DNA from: Urechis unicinctus
Lineage: Eukaryota; Annelida; Polychaeta; Xenopneusta; Urechidae
NCBI GenBank assembly: GCA_034190875.2
Contig: CM067346.1
Location: forward strand, 44,709,363 to 44,773,362
Direction: 5' to 3'
Length of the DNA: 64,000 bases
Shown: piece by piece, positions 49,801 through 62,719 of the stretch
How the letters are laid out: each line of letters opens with the position of its first letter
Position numbering within the stretch: the first letter of the stretch is position 1
The notes under the pieces: generated by a model
What the model was told of the DNA's origin: nothing
Databases searched by the model: none
What the model saw: the letters and a program-made list of their open reading frames with translations, nothing else
Program-made: the position numbers and the translations under genes

Positions 49801-51200
49801 AACGGGATTCTAAACGTGCCCGTTCTTGCAGCAAGAACATGAAACATATGACTCTTTTGTTAATAGAATCATCCATCGTGGACCATTTTTCTATAGTCAA
49901 ATATAGTGCAACACTGATAAAACATTCACGGCCTCCGGTAATTAGTCATTCTTGTCAGTATCGCCCAACGGAATGGAATGGTCCTTGGTCTCAAAGCATG
50001 TTATATCAGCAATGAATATTGTTTTATTCTGGGTATTTCTGCTGGATCATATATGCGGTTAGAGCGGCCCGCTAAAATGTTCATGCTATTCATATGACAA
50101 TTCGGCTTAAATGGTTTACTTACAAGAGCACTCCGATATATATTTTGTTTTATATATAGGATAATTTGACAAAAACTTCAGCAAATTGAAATGGTCGAGA
50201 TGTGCATAATGATTTCGACCTTATCAATAAATACCGTCAAACCCAGTGCAATCAAAAGCACTGCGATCACCAGTGACGTTGTACCAAGTGTCTCCCGTCA
50301 CGTGACAGACAATATATGTGACGTTAGGCAGGACATTTTAATTAGCAGTTGCACGCATTTCAATGAGTTTTGGGGAAATGTTCTATCCACACAGTATTAC
50401 GGAAGCATTCTAGTTCGCTTCAATAGCTCGTATCCATGCATCGGTTTTAGGTTATGGCGGTGTCTGTTGGTCGCGCGTGTTCAATGCCAAAGAGCTCATA
50501 GCTGCGCTAAGAGGGTTCGCTTCGACCAGCTGCTCGGTGAATGTGCAAATGCGTAAAACACACACCCGGCATCAGATGACGCTACCACGAAATCAACATA
50601 ATCACATTGGGACTGTTGATCAGACTAGGGATTGATGAAGATATGTCGTTATCAGATTGATCGAGGTGACCATGCCCTCGAATTAATCAGACAATATCAT
50701 TTGGTTTGAGGGAAACAATTGCAAAGCGCAAACAAAAATTTAAATGATGATGCTTGGTCTATTCAAAATCAGTTTACCCACATCTGTACCACTAACCTGT
50801 ATACATAGCATATAAGTTGGATCCAATACGCGATTAAAGCTGATATATTCACAATAATACGTGAATGCTGACCATATTGCACTTATTTCTATGTTGAAAA
50901 GCCTTTTCATTATTTGCTTGACGTTTATATATCTAAGTTCCACATGAGAGGCAAAGACCCGGTATTTTACGGCTGTTCAAGATTATATAATTCTAAGAAC
51001 CTAGGGATTTGTATATGCTACGCCAGGTTTACTAATCGCTCATTTGTAGTGATAACAATGATAAATGACACAATGTAGATAGTTTACTGTCACATAATAG
51101 ATGAAATAAAAGACCTTACAAGACCTACAAAAATGGCCTTGTTACAGAAACATTGATAACGCGTGATATGGTTGATGCCCCCGTACCTTAGTATCACACA
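46878..51200. other. Non-coding stretch
   Basis: Many frames of 60-121 codons, none recognisable. The most protein-like is 46972-47175 (Trp-rich, including GAYPPWGGW), without splice or start support. A 19-bp duplication (AAGCATGG.TGCTTTGTG) lies at 47932-47969. The 121-codon frame at 50191-50556 has no recognisable domain. Confidence 0.4.
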
Positions 51201-52150
51201 TCACAACCTTGATGTATCTTTCACTACAATATGCCAAATGTTCATGATAATATTTTTATTGTCTCGCTGGTAACGAAATGTTGCGTCCTTGAAAGGTAAT
51301 TGTTTGACTTTATTCATATTGTCGCATAAATACTTTTTAATCATTTTGTCGAATTCTGGTTTGCTTGCGAAAGCAGCAGACACCATGTTACAGACGTACA
51401 CAAACATGTGATACCGGTCTTTATAGTAGACAGTAAAAATGAAACACGAACATTGTATATTTAACCACCTAAACGAGTCGTTCAGATTTTTATTCGCATT
51501 GTAAATCAATATGCGACAAAATCTCAAAATCACCTGGAGCTTACTTTTGTCTTGCCTATATCATAATGATGTCCATGAGGGAAATCGAGCTGAAGCGCAA
51601 TACGCTGCAATGCATACAAATTTTATGCTGTATATTGTCTGAGCAAAGGTGGAGAACCATTTGTTTACCGTTACCTGGTCCTAGCGATGATGATTTGTTT
51701 CCTTGGTTTGAATAAAAGATTGAGAAGCATGTTTTTTTCTTACTTAAAGAGATACAAAAAAAACATTTATGAACCATGAACTACACAATTGTCAATCTTT
51801 ATGGACATCTTCATTGACTTTTCCGACCTAACTGACTTGACTGTGGAATATTGGAGTTTAATGAACAAAACTATATATATCACGCTATTCAATATTGCCA
51901 GACAGATTTTGTGGAAAGCGCACTGTAATAGGCAATCGAAGGTCAAATGATTAGTAGAAATGATTTTCTTGATATAAGTTCGTTTTGGTACTGTTCACTA
52001 TGCCTGTTAAAGCAGATAGTTGATGGGCCACGGTATTGACAACGATATTACACATCAAAGTAATAATAACGGGGCTAATTAATCATTGCGCTGATTCATT
52101 AGATGCTTTACTAACTTTAGCAAGTAAATGGCATGGAATACATTGCAAAT
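51200..52150 (+). repeat. Family L, copy 1
   Basis: Matches 62720-63640 in reverse complement along about 0.95 kb. Blocks in order: CCATGTTAC.GAC, AAACACGAA.ATTGTA, GACAAAATCTCA, CAATACGC, ATTTGTTTACCG, CTTTTCCGACC, GGCAATC.AA.GTCA, then a 43-bp core at 52040-52082 with one mismatch. The minus frame at 51201-51533 (110 codons) is interrupted by indels in the partner, so it is not supported as a gene. Confidence 0.85.
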
Positions 52151-54240
52151 GAATGTTGAACATTTCTCAACAAAAAGATAAATCATCCATTTCTTGATGA
52201 AATACGCTGAACACATTCACCAACAAGATTAACATGATGTTCATGTCTTATGTGGTATTTATAATGTCGATTGTTATACATTTATACACATCATCTGGAT
52301 TTTAGGCCTATGGGTAACCAGGTAATATCATTATACTGGCGTTTGAGGTTGCGAGGAGTTAGCACTTATGATTTGTGTACCTACCATATTGCTTGCGTAT
52401 TAAATGATGCTCGTTGCTGAAGGTTGAAGTGATGTGATAACAACGTTTAATACACTGGTTGGTGAACTGGAACAACAAATGATACATGTCTGTTTTTGTG
52501 CTCAAACTAATAATTATGCATGAAAGTAGTTTTTAGTTTATATCAAATAAAAGCAAGATGTCTGTAATAGTCGCGTTATATCATTGGTGTTAATTGTATT
52601 TGTCCAATATCATACTACAATGCATCCCAAATCCTACACGGCTTCACATCCTTACAACCGCAATGTAACTATTATACCCAGTTATACCAGAATCAAGTTT
52701 ATTTTGCTGCACTCAGCCAAGCTCATCTTTGTATGGGGATTGCGACATCACCTTATATGCAAAGTGAGCTCTATAAACGCCTCTGAAAGAATATGTGATA
52801 CATTTCGACAATGTTAAAACATCATTAACATACGTCTGCATATGTTAGCAGGCTCGGTTTTTATCGTAAAATGTTGTGTGACTTATCAACTGCCTTTGGC
52901 ATTGGCTAATGCATGAAGCATTTACAATTACAATGGTCTGTTTGTTTTGCATTCATATGCGCATCTCATATGTCACGTGACAATCCTCGGGGCGAATAGC
53001 ACAGACATTGGTTAGTCCATTGAAGAGAAAACGCCCAGATGGACGGCCGAGTATCTCACATTATATTGGGAACCGACAGCATCGAAATACATCCAAGGAA
53101 AATAAATGTCATAGGGGTATGAATAAGGTGTGTTATGTTCGGCGATTGTACTCGAGTAAAATGTAGGGCGTTGGGATCGAAATATGTTATTGTTTGCACT
53201 ATTTGGTGATTTGGCAGAACTGATGGGTTGGCGCATAATGTATACAGTGTCACCACAACGGTATCAAAAGAAGCATGAAAATGGTTGCGATAACTTTGCG
53301 ATGTCTTGATAAATCTATGCAATCAGCTGATTTTAAGCGTTGCAAGTGTTTGCTTCCTAAATTGACGTCGAGGCTTTGTATTAGTCTCTTTTAAAAGGTT
53401 GGTTATTATTGAGTGCAGTTATGGACCTTAATACTGCTAGTTATCAGAAAGAGGCCATCGTCGAGGTCAAAAGTCAAGTGAAGTTAATCGAAATTGCTGG
53501 AAATGACTGCTCAAACATGATAAATACCGGTATGTGTTGAATTGAAATTAATGGTGTGCGAGAATATTGCATATAGGTACTTATCCTTGTCTTAGATGCC
53601 TCATCGTGTCCCACACGTCTGATATCTTTAATGAGGTTTGGATATATGTTTCTTGTTCAGTGTGTACTGCTCTATATCTTGTGCATGCTGGACTTCTCAT
53701 GACCAAAATTAGCTTCTCATAAACAACCAAATAAGAACAATGCATGGGATGCATCTTAAAAGGCACCAGAAGTGAATACAATGAGAGTGACATGAATCTT
53801 AACTGAGCATGAGATCCGTTCATTGCAGTATCTCTTACGAATTATCAAGGGCAAGGTCAGATCGTCATACCTCACGGAACCGCTCATTCAATAGTATCAA
53901 TAATCTATTGGTTTTAATGAAAGAAGTGAGGTGGAATAAAGTGCGAGTTGGGTTATGATATTGATGGAGAAGGTGACTGTATTGAGAAGATCAATACCAC
54001 ATATACTGTACAATGAAAACTGCGTTTCGAATTGTCCTCATGGTAGTATTGCATCAAAGTTTACATTGGTCGGGTTGCACGCTTAACATGGGGCAACAAA
54101 GTAATTGGTGGCAGTCACTTCCTATCTCGTGGTTAAAGTTAACACGTCTATTCATACGGGTATATTGGAGATCCTTAGCTTACACCATCGTAAAATGTAA
54201 TGGTTTGCCCTACAATGTAATTATCGTGCTGATATTACAT
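52150..54240. other. Non-coding, no feature recognised
   Basis: Frames up to 88 codons that overlap each other on both strands; nothing recognised. Confidence 0.4.
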
Positions 54241-54530
54241 TGATTTGTACAGAAAATTAAAATTTTACATGCCGTTTAAGTTGTCCTCGTTCTATATGTA
54301 TTTGCAATTGACTGCAAATTGGCTGTTTCTGCCCTATCGACCATATCACAATGAGCAATGCGATATCAAATATCATACCTTGATTAATCAGATGTTGCAA
54401 ATAATTTCCTCGCCGGAGACAGTTCTCCTCCATTGCGCATAGAATATGTTGTACATATCTGTCGGCAGGATTCATTAAACGTAATCGAGAATATGAACGA
54501 CACAAATGAAAAAAAAATTTTACAGGCATA
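54240..54530 (+). repeat. Family Q, copy 2
   Basis: Direct partner of 40860-41150. Frames on both strands (54245-54442 plus, 54257-54529 minus) cross it. Only fragments of the minus peptide resemble the translated partner, which has a stop, so neither is called a gene. Confidence 0.7.
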
Positions 54531-54689
54531 TATATGTGTTATAAATAATGTCATGCAGCGTGTTTACTTATAATAAGTCGAGGTCGAATCGATTAACCTG
54601 CTTTGTTTTGTGTTTCTGTTTCAAGCTTTTCACGTCATGTGTTGATAATATTTGGTTCTCTTCTGGTACAGGCCATAGAATGTTAATAC

Positions 54690-54900
54690 TATAACGCCTG
54701 GACAGGCATTTTGATCCCATTTCTATTCTTCAGATTGGCTCCATCATTGCTACTAATACAACTGCGATGAAAAAAACAGCAATAACCCAGACAGGCATGG
54801 CATAATTTGATATTTTACCTCATGAGGAAAAAGAACCGAACAATTCCATTCCACTTTCCGGATTTATGCAGATGACTAATGCGCTACATTTAATACAAAA
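54690..54900 (+). repeat. Family R1, partial copy
   Basis: An AACTGCGAT block, GCAATAACC.ACAC..G.ATG, TTTGATATTTTAC and GCGCTACATTT align in order with 46110-46200 and 55985-56160. Confidence 0.55.
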
Positions 54901-55924
54901 TACATATATGTAGCTGCAAAGGAATAAACCGGTGTTCTATACGAACGCAATGTTGAATTCAATGTCTTTAGTCCCAAATTCACAGGGTTTTTCCAACCCT
55001 TGTGGGTAGCGACTTAGACAGATATCAAATAGATATAACCATAACGTTTACACAATATTACTGTGCGTATATTCAAACGGCTAACTGTGAAAGTTCTTCG
55101 TTTCGTTGATTTCTTCAGTGACAATAAATCGAGCCTGTCTGGTGCAATTTAACAATGCGTTAATGTTGAACAGTTTAAACAATTCTGGAAATGAGAACAT
55201 TATTGCGGATTTTGTGAGATGCCCCCCATGAAGGTGTCCAGGTGGCGTATGTGTGTGTCTGCTTTGACTCATTATCTGTTTTGCGCGTTTCAGGACGTGA
55301 ATTTACGTGATTGGTCCTCGTCTGGTGCTTGAAGCAGAATGTAGATGATTGAAAACGTCTGGAGAGGTATTGGATTTTTCGATCGCTTACGTTGGGAATG
55401 TTGAGGAAGAGTTCTGCTGCGATGTGAACTGCTGGATATTGGGTGCATTAGAGAGGAACTACAATTACGGATCAGTAGATTGCATATCAGATAGTTCTCT
55501 CTAACTGTTATTTGCCAAGTAAGAGTGGAGCTATTTGGTGTTAGCTGTGTGTATTTATTAAAAATTTTGATATATTCTAGGCATAAAAACTGACCGTCGC
55601 TTCCCAGCTGCTAGGCTAGTGTGTTAGATTGATTAATGGCGTATGTTATATTAAAATGTTTTCATTGTGCAATAGCCACAGCACACTTTGCCTCCTGTTA
55701 GTGGTTTCTCGGGTTAATCTTTATTGTTGTGTCTATCTGTGGCAATTAATTCCAAATTCAACTCTTATTATTCTAAATTTAATCGGAATATTTCTTGGAC
55801 ATCGGTTAATATAAATTGCAGTCTAATTCAGTTTGTCTGGTATAGGTTGTTATGAATTAAACAGGTATGTCGATTGCAGTTTGAAAAAAACCCATGGCAT
55901 TATGCTATGCAGACATCGCATAGT

Positions 55925-56300
55925 TCGATGTTATATGGTACTTCTAAGCCATGGTGAATCCTGCTGCATATCTTCCGGGATTTAGCTCATCAGACTGGTA
56001 CCATGGGTTGTCTTATGCAGCTGCAGAATAAGCTGCAATAACCTACACTGGTATGACACCCTTGTAGCTCCCATATTTTACTTCACTTCATGCTGGGAAT
56101 GAACAAAAGAATTATATTCTTTTAACCGGATGTATGCGAATCAATTATGCTCTAACATTTGAAAAAACAATTAATCCTGCATAGAAGACAAATATGTTAT
56201 GACCGATGCATGAATCAGTTTACAGGATGCTTTCCCGAAATGCATGTCCCAAAATAGAAGAGTGATTGATGTGCGGAGTTCGTGATTGGGATAATTGAGC
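55925..56300 (+). repeat. Family R1/I copy
   Basis: The first part (55940-56050) resembles R1 at 46027-46160. The second part (56090-56290) is nearly identical to 57740-57940, including an exact 26-bp match at 56179-56204 against 57832-57857. Confidence 0.85.
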
Positions 56301-57590
56301 CAATAACCTATATGCAAACCCAAGTTGTTTTAATGGGCACGAATGAATAATAAGACGGTTGCAAATAAACATCTTCACCTTCGTTTTCTAATAGGTACCA
56401 TATCAGATATACGTGTCTTCTCTTGTTTGCTGATCACATTGCATTCAAACAAGGCGGGACATAAAAATAAAAGCAATAACGTGGACATTGCATCTGTAGT
56501 AGAAATCATCTGCCATGCCACTATGAACACATGACTGAGATTTCACAATATTAAAGGCAATTTATGGATCACAACCGCAGAGTCATTAAATGCGTTCTAT
56601 TTCCGATTGGTACTCATTTGCCGGCACCAGTGAGCATTAACTCTTCTATGAAGCATAGTACGGGGCATTGGTCATGACATTTATGGAACGGGAAATGGCA
56701 ATGGATGCTCTCTTGGGGGCTTTTAAACCTTACTGTTTGAAATATCATCTTTCAATTTAGCAATACAATATATGCCTTCCTGTTATTGTTTAAACCTAGC
56801 CCGACTTTTGTTGCCTCATAAATATTCATGTTGCATTAGTTAGAACAAAGAGTAGTATACGTGAGAAACGATCAATTAGTGTTTGTATTTGACTGCAAGC
56901 AAAGGCATCATAAAGATTTGGTGAACATTTCAATAGTAGTAACAGAGTCAAACCTACAGACGAAGCATATATGGATTAACTGCGTAACACATTTCCAATA
57001 GTTGCCTATTAGATGTGACTAGATAAAAATGAAGCTCTATTCATATCTTGTGATCTGTCAATGATGACATAGTTATTAAAACGATACCCCAAAGGACTCA
57101 TCGGTAAGTCGTTCTTTTTTAAATAATCAGTTGCCCTTTTGCTGTTTTGTCGGTGCTTAGCAGACTAGTCTTTCGGTTGTATCTTATCAGTTTCTCATCA
57201 ACGCCACATGGTGTAACCGCTATGGCAAATATTGCCTGGATCGTAAAGATGGATATTTGAACATAAAAAGTAACAAGAACGCCACAACCACGAATATCAA
57301 ACCGAGCATGACAGGGATATAAACAAGCGTTTCCGTATGTGTATTGATTAAAACCTACTCTGGACGACGTTTTGCTATATCATTCATCTCTGTGTCTACC
57401 GCAAATATATCCTGTCTGCTATTGCAATACCGCAAGACTACTTCTGTACTTTTGAAATAAGATATATTGAAAAAGGTCATCAAATAGTTTTATGCTTTTG
57501 CTGCCTTTGCTTGCAGACTGACACAAATACTAATCGGATCAAAACATAGCGCAATTCATGAATATACTAATCTGTTTTTTTCTAATTACT
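56300..57590. other. Non-coding, no feature recognised
   Basis: No open frame longer than 63 codons and no clear repeats beyond faint R1-like words. Confidence 0.4.
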
Positions 57591-57599
57591 ACAGCGTAG

Positions 57600-57945
57600 T
57601 AGCTTCGAGACAAACACAGTTAGGTTAGATTTTTACTTTGACATGACGGCATAAATAGAAAGTTGAAAGATGATACCTATCTATATTCCCTACAATCAGC
57701 CATGAAAGCCCCTGCGAAAGCACCTAGAGTCATCTCTCTCTTCATACTGGGAATGAACAAAAGAACTATATTCTTTCAAACGGATTTATGCGAATCAATT
57801 ATGCTCAACATTCGAAAAAATAATTAATCTGGCATAGAAGACAAATATGTTATGACCAATGCTTGAATCAGTTTACAGGATGCTTACTTGAAATGCTTGT
57901 CCAAACAAAAAAAAAGAGTGATAGATGTTCGGAGCTCCTGCTTCA
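57600..57945 (+). repeat. Family R1/I copy
   Basis: The 200 bp from 57740 match 56090-56290 at high identity, offset 1653 bp. This pair is much younger than most others in the window. Confidence 0.88.
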
Positions 57946-58316
57946 CGGTAGATTAAATGTTCTCTGGTTCAAACATTTCATGGCTTGAAAATGGATGCAC
58001 GTCTGATTGTAACGCGTCAATGTCAGCAAAGAGCTTAGAGCGCTCAATCAAGCCTTCCACCCGAGGAAATATGTGCAGACGCCACCTGTGAACCAAAGCG
58101 TTTTGTCATAGCGTCTCTTAAAACCATGTGGAATTCTTTGTTTTTAATTTTGAGCCATGGTCAATCAAGTGACTCAGTATTGTAAACAGACGCCGAGCTC
58201 CTAGACTTTGAATCAACAGTTACATGTGATTTTAATGATTTCACGGTATCGTCGCCTGATAACGGGGGTGTATTTCGTTTCATTTCATAATCACCACACA
58301 TATTTTGTAGCTATAA

Positions 58317-58505
58317 ACGCTACACTCGAGATTTTCGCATGTCCTTGGCAAGCCAACAAATGTTAATTTCTACCACAGGCCAGCTCCGTCGCTCCAGGCA
58401 GCTATTGACAATCTAAAACCACCATCTACAGCGTGGACACGAAAGATCAAGGATCGTAAACTGCGCCGACGCTGTGAGAGACTAACTGTTTTCGATGTAC
58501 CTTAG
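58317..58505 (+). CDS. Candidate terminal exon, basic C-terminal tail
   Basis: An open frame of 62 codons without an ATG ends at TAG 58503-58505. A good acceptor (TTTCTACCACAG, ending 58378) would give an exon of 41 residues starting PAPSLQAAIDNLKPPSTAW, followed by a strongly basic segment KIKDRKLRRRCERL. The residue use is protein-like and the other plus frames are closed. Both could reflect a real terminal exon, but no upstream exon is recognised and no family comes to mind. Confidence 0.3.
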   Translation, partial: TLHSRFSHVLGKPTNVNFYHRPAPSLQAAIDNLKPPSTAWTRKIKDRKLRRRCERLTVFDVP

Positions 58506-58542
58506 ACAGGGCAATTTATCAAGTTGACATTTATTAAATAAC

Positions 58543-58803
58543 TTGTTATTTCGCTATTTCGTGCGACGTATTTTGGCAGCAGAAAGACTCTGCACAACGA
58601 CATTTTTCCCGCTCTCATCAATCGCAGTGACGTCAGCCCAGTATTCCCATGTGCATGTTTGCGCCGATCATTGGTTGCAGTTTATTATAATGAAGGAAGC
58701 GATCACTGCAGAATCCAAGGAAACTTATCGCCCTTGCCTAAGTTTGGTCAAAACTATTCTGGTTTTGTTCTCGGACTGCAATCGACATTCACAAAAGCCC
58801 TAA
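58543..58803 (+). CDS. Weak candidate ORF, 86 codons
   Basis: The frame starts shortly after the stop at 58505, in a patch with higher G+C and a TGACGTCA at about 58628. It contains Cys and His residues but no recognisable motif. It is probably chance. Confidence 0.12.
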   Translation: MLFRYFVRRILAAERLCTTTFFPLSSIAVTSAQYSHVHVCADHWLQFIIMKEAITAESKETYRPCLSLVKTILVLFSDCNRHSQKP

Positions 58804-59049
58804 CTGGACAAACCTAATTTGGATGCAATTGATAGAAATCTATGCTCAGACAAATTAAGAATAAAGTTAAAATATAACATAGCGAGTAGTTATTTACGAT
58901 GATAACCTATGCTCAGAGATAATGTCGACATTGCACATTGAGAACACATTGGTGTTAAGTTAAGCTCTCGGTCGGTTCCGATAGCTACTATGAACGCAAA
59001 GTTTATAGTACATGCACCCATTGGGTGACATCAGAGAGAAAATAACGAC

Positions 59050-59330
59050 ATAGCACAGTCCCACAGATATCCTACTTCTCAAAGCAGCTGTAGTCGGAGT
59101 TCCTCGTCAGCACAGCAAGTAGCCATCGGTTACATCCTGCTAGAAGGTTGTACTGTCCACTCCTACTAGAGATTAACATAGCGTCAACACATGACTCGAA
59201 ATGCATAAGGCATAGGGAGTTATTCAATTTGACAGTGACTTACAATCAGTACAATATCACTAATAACGCGCAAATACGCTACTCCGTCAGTCACTAACTA
59301 ATATATTCACAAGGTCACTCACGCAAATCA
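59050..59330 (+). repeat. Family P, copy 1
   Basis: Direct partner of 61760-62010, offset 2.70 kb. GCGTCAACACATGACT is exact at 59181 and 61880, followed by GAAA, then AATA.CGC.ACT blocks. Confidence 0.75.
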
Positions 59331-59629
59331 GAAGGGCTCTCAATAACCGTTTTGCTGTTCTATTCCAAGGTCAGTCTGAACGGCATATAAAAGACGAGTA
59401 ATCCGTCGACAACTTCCATACAATTAACGTAAACACGTGATAGCAGTTTTAACAATAGCGTAGGTTAAGGTTCGCCGAACTGTGTCGCTATTTTTCATTG
59501 CATGAGAGTACATTATAATGCACACGACGCAGCAGTACGCATCGAAATATCCAACCGAGTTAACTTATTCACTCTTATGATTGGACATGACTATCACCAA
59601 CTTATTTGTTAGCCTGTGCTGCTGAATGG

Positions 59630-60180
59630 TGCAAGGATAAAGTTAACTTTGATGCAATACAATGATAAGGAGAATTTGCACTCCTGTTACCCTTATTTTG
59701 GAGATGATCGATACGAGGTTGATATGATACAGCTGAGGCTTATATCTTCTAAACCGAATGGCTGTGTCTATGTAGTCACCCCTCCACCAACATCATAAAT
59801 CATCTCGCTCTTGTTCCGGCTCACATCTCTCTTTGAAGCCTATTACTTCTTGATTCTTATGAATGAGTTGTTTCTTGAGTTATGACATTCTGCCAATGCC
59901 CACAAATAAGACATATTCACGGGTGATTCGGTTGTAGTCTGCTCAGAAGGAACTGCAATGAGCAGCCCTCACGACCAGTGAAGATTCATGCCGATCACAC
60001 AGTATTCGCTTCGGACGTCTCTAAAGATGCATTCATGCATTTGTCATCTTAAGCTGGTTATTAAAGTATAGAACAGCAAGTACGAGTGCAATTTACATGC
60101 ATCTAACGTGTGGTGAGTAGTTGATCAATGCAGGACGTGAAATATAGCAGCTGTGAATGTAAGCCTAGGTACTCGATCCA
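59630..60180 (+). repeat. Family K, copy 2
   Basis: Direct partner of 40020-40680, lacking the internal 140 bp. The 60-codon frame at 59616-59798 lies in it. Confidence 0.75.
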
Positions 60181-60599
60181 TCACAAATCGGTATTTCTGT
60201 GATATGGGGTGCAAGGGTTTGCTCTGTGTACTAACGTGCAATTTTCTATTATGAACAGAGCTTTCAAATGAGTCTTCTATAAAGACTCTATGTACTACAT
60301 TAGTAGAGGTGTTTTTTAACTCTATAAACGGGCACAAATACAAACTTTGATTTTAGATGACCATTTGCAAATTGTCGCTCTCACGATGTTAGCCTACACT
60401 TGTTCGACCGATATGAGGGCTTAATCGTTTATTTACAATTCCTAAAAACAAATCCACTGAGAAACAAAAGTAAGCTCCCGATTCTTATGTAGGTAGTATC
60501 TGAATGTGCCTACTTGAATGAATGTGTTATTCCATTGTCAATCGTGTATTGCTTTTGATGATATAAGACATCCAATCGTTGGTCAAAGCTACTGTCGTC

Positions 60600-61390
60600 A
60601 ACAGGGATAGTGTATGTTTTGCTGGTGTCTATTTGGTCTAAAATGAATTCTAATTATCAAACCACAAGATTGAAACCTTTTTAAACCCACGGGTTTGTCT
60701 GTTGCATTCGTTAGGTGTCTTTTAAGTCCATCAAACGGTTATGGCGAAGCCCAGATATACATTTTTATTTTGTTACGCATGTGTCGATAATATACTGTTA
60801 TATGACCTTTACCGCATCGATTTTAAGAAAAAAGCAACATTTAACTGAGTTATCCCAACATACATTCATCGCAACATTTCACTTCATCTTGACTTGTATT
60901 AATATTTTTAAATTGGTTGGTGGTACACTGACAATAGCTTTCAAAATGCAGGTCAGGTTATAACGCGATATACAATGAATAATTCACCAGTGTTTGCCGG
61001 ATCAGCCCAAGCTGAAATCACGGTCATTTCTTAAACCATTCAGGAAGTTTTTAAACCCACAGGGTATGTCTGTTTTGGGTCGTTACAGTCCACAGTCTCA
61101 CTCCATACTCATCAGCCATTGGCCATAGTTTCCAGTTTAATTGCATTATACAAGTGTCGATAAATATACTGTTATATTGGCTTTTACCGCATGTGATTAT
61201 GAAAAATCACATGACATTTCATTGTTTGGTCCCATATACATATTGCAACAATTCCTTCTCGGTAGAGTTTGATCTCCACAACGGGTCACATGGTATACTG
61301 TTCTTATCCAAAGGATTCATTCAGAATAGGTGTCATATTTGCATGTTGTTGAATCATCAAACGCCATATTCATCTTGTGGATAGCTGTCC
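60600..61390 (+). repeat. Family M, tandem pair of about 370 bp
   Basis: TTTTTAAACCCAC recurs at 60678 and 61048, and GTGTCGATA followed by ATATACTGTTATAT at 60781 and 61154, then TTACCGCAT. The offset is 370-373 bp. Both units contain open frames of 76-82 codons (60715-60963 and 61154-61384) whose peptides do not correspond, so neither is called a gene. Confidence 0.85.
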
Positions 61391-61759
61391 TCTTCCATGC
61401 TCTCATTATATTATAACTCGTTGCACAACTAGCTCTGCTATTCCCCAGTAGAGCACCCATGCCCATTCTTACCTCGAGGTCGTACCCACTGGTTTGAACG
61501 CATTGACAAGAAGCAGCATCAAAAACGCTTCATGCTATATATATAGCTTAGGGTTTATGAACCATAGGGAACCTCGGATAATGTACACAGACAACCATTG
61601 GTTCACTTGTCGCAGCAGATAACCGTTCCTATGAATTATCAATCAGGCTTATACTTGCCAATGATATAATGTGATATAATACTTATTTATGTTGATTTAT
61701 GTATGTTGCCCTAACTCGCTCAAAGCAAATATGCATCCTCCTGCAAGAGTTCTTCTAGA

Positions 61760-62010
61760 CTCCCATAACTTCAAACCGCCACGTAGGCACACATTGGCTA
61801 TCGGACATCAAACAACTGTTCTGGCGTTAAGAAAGTAACATAAAGTTCTACGGGCCGCTCATGCTAGTGACTACAAATGGCGTCAACACATGACTTGAAA
61901 CGTGTATATCGGAGTCATAAAACAGGATATCCACGCTACAAGATCAATAGATAACACGTAAATACGCCACTTGGTATGTCAATGACAAATACATATTCTA
62001 CTGTATCACT
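61760..62010 (+). repeat. Family P, copy 2
   Basis: Direct partner of 59050-59330. Confidence 0.75.
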
Positions 62011-62052
62011 TCAATCAGGAGCATCTCACAACATTCGTGCTAATGTTCCGTT

Positions 62053-62297
62053 TCAAGAACTGTTCAAGCGGCCTGTGTGAACAATGTGATGTACTTGAAA
62101 AGATATTTGCAAAGTAGAAGAGAGGTCTTTGGCTTTGACGCAATGACCTGACAGCCTTTTACATGCCACATCAGCTGCCGAAATGGTAACATTGTTTGCC
62201 GCACAATCAGCTCTGCCAATAATGCAAACGATGACATCTTTCGCGCCCAACGCTTTGCTGCCTGATTGCTTTTGTGTGAGCACATTACCCAATCCAT
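62053..62297 (-). other. Two overlapping minus frames, probably chance
   Basis: Two different minus frames of 77 and 79 codons are open over the same bases, which reflects a local shortage of stop trinucleotides. One has protein-like composition (KALGAKDVIVCIIGRADCAA) but no recognisable family. Confidence 0.15.
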
Positions 62298-62719
62298 TTC
62301 GTATACACCAGGATTAATAGGTTGGTGTGTATCATCCTAAAATGGTTAATAATGCTGTCTATCAGACGCTTTTGTTTCTAATACAATGACTGCTATTGCC
62401 GTCCAACCAAGCTTTAACTCCTCAATGGTCGATAAAATACATTTGTAATAGTCTTCCCGATGCTCCAGCTCCATGTTATCTTGTATATGAGGCATATCTA
62501 TAAAAGACAAAACTAACTAACAAGTCTGTTTTACACACTATGTAATACGCAAGCAATTCGGTAGAAAGTATGAATCACCGTGATAACTCCTTGAAACTTA
62601 AAAGTAATTGTATCACATAGATATTTATAGGCCTATTATCAATATGGTAATTGCATCAGGGTACAACAATCTATATTACTAAAACTACGTGGGCCATAAA
62701 CATGCAGTCCACGTTTTTA

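Noticed and set aside
50191-50556. 121-codon plus frame
   Set aside because: No recognisable domain, signal or splice context, and a frame of this length is expected by chance in 64 kb.
51201-51533. 110-codon minus frame
   Set aside because: Lies in family L; the partner at 63.3-63.6 kb carries indels and stops in the same frame.
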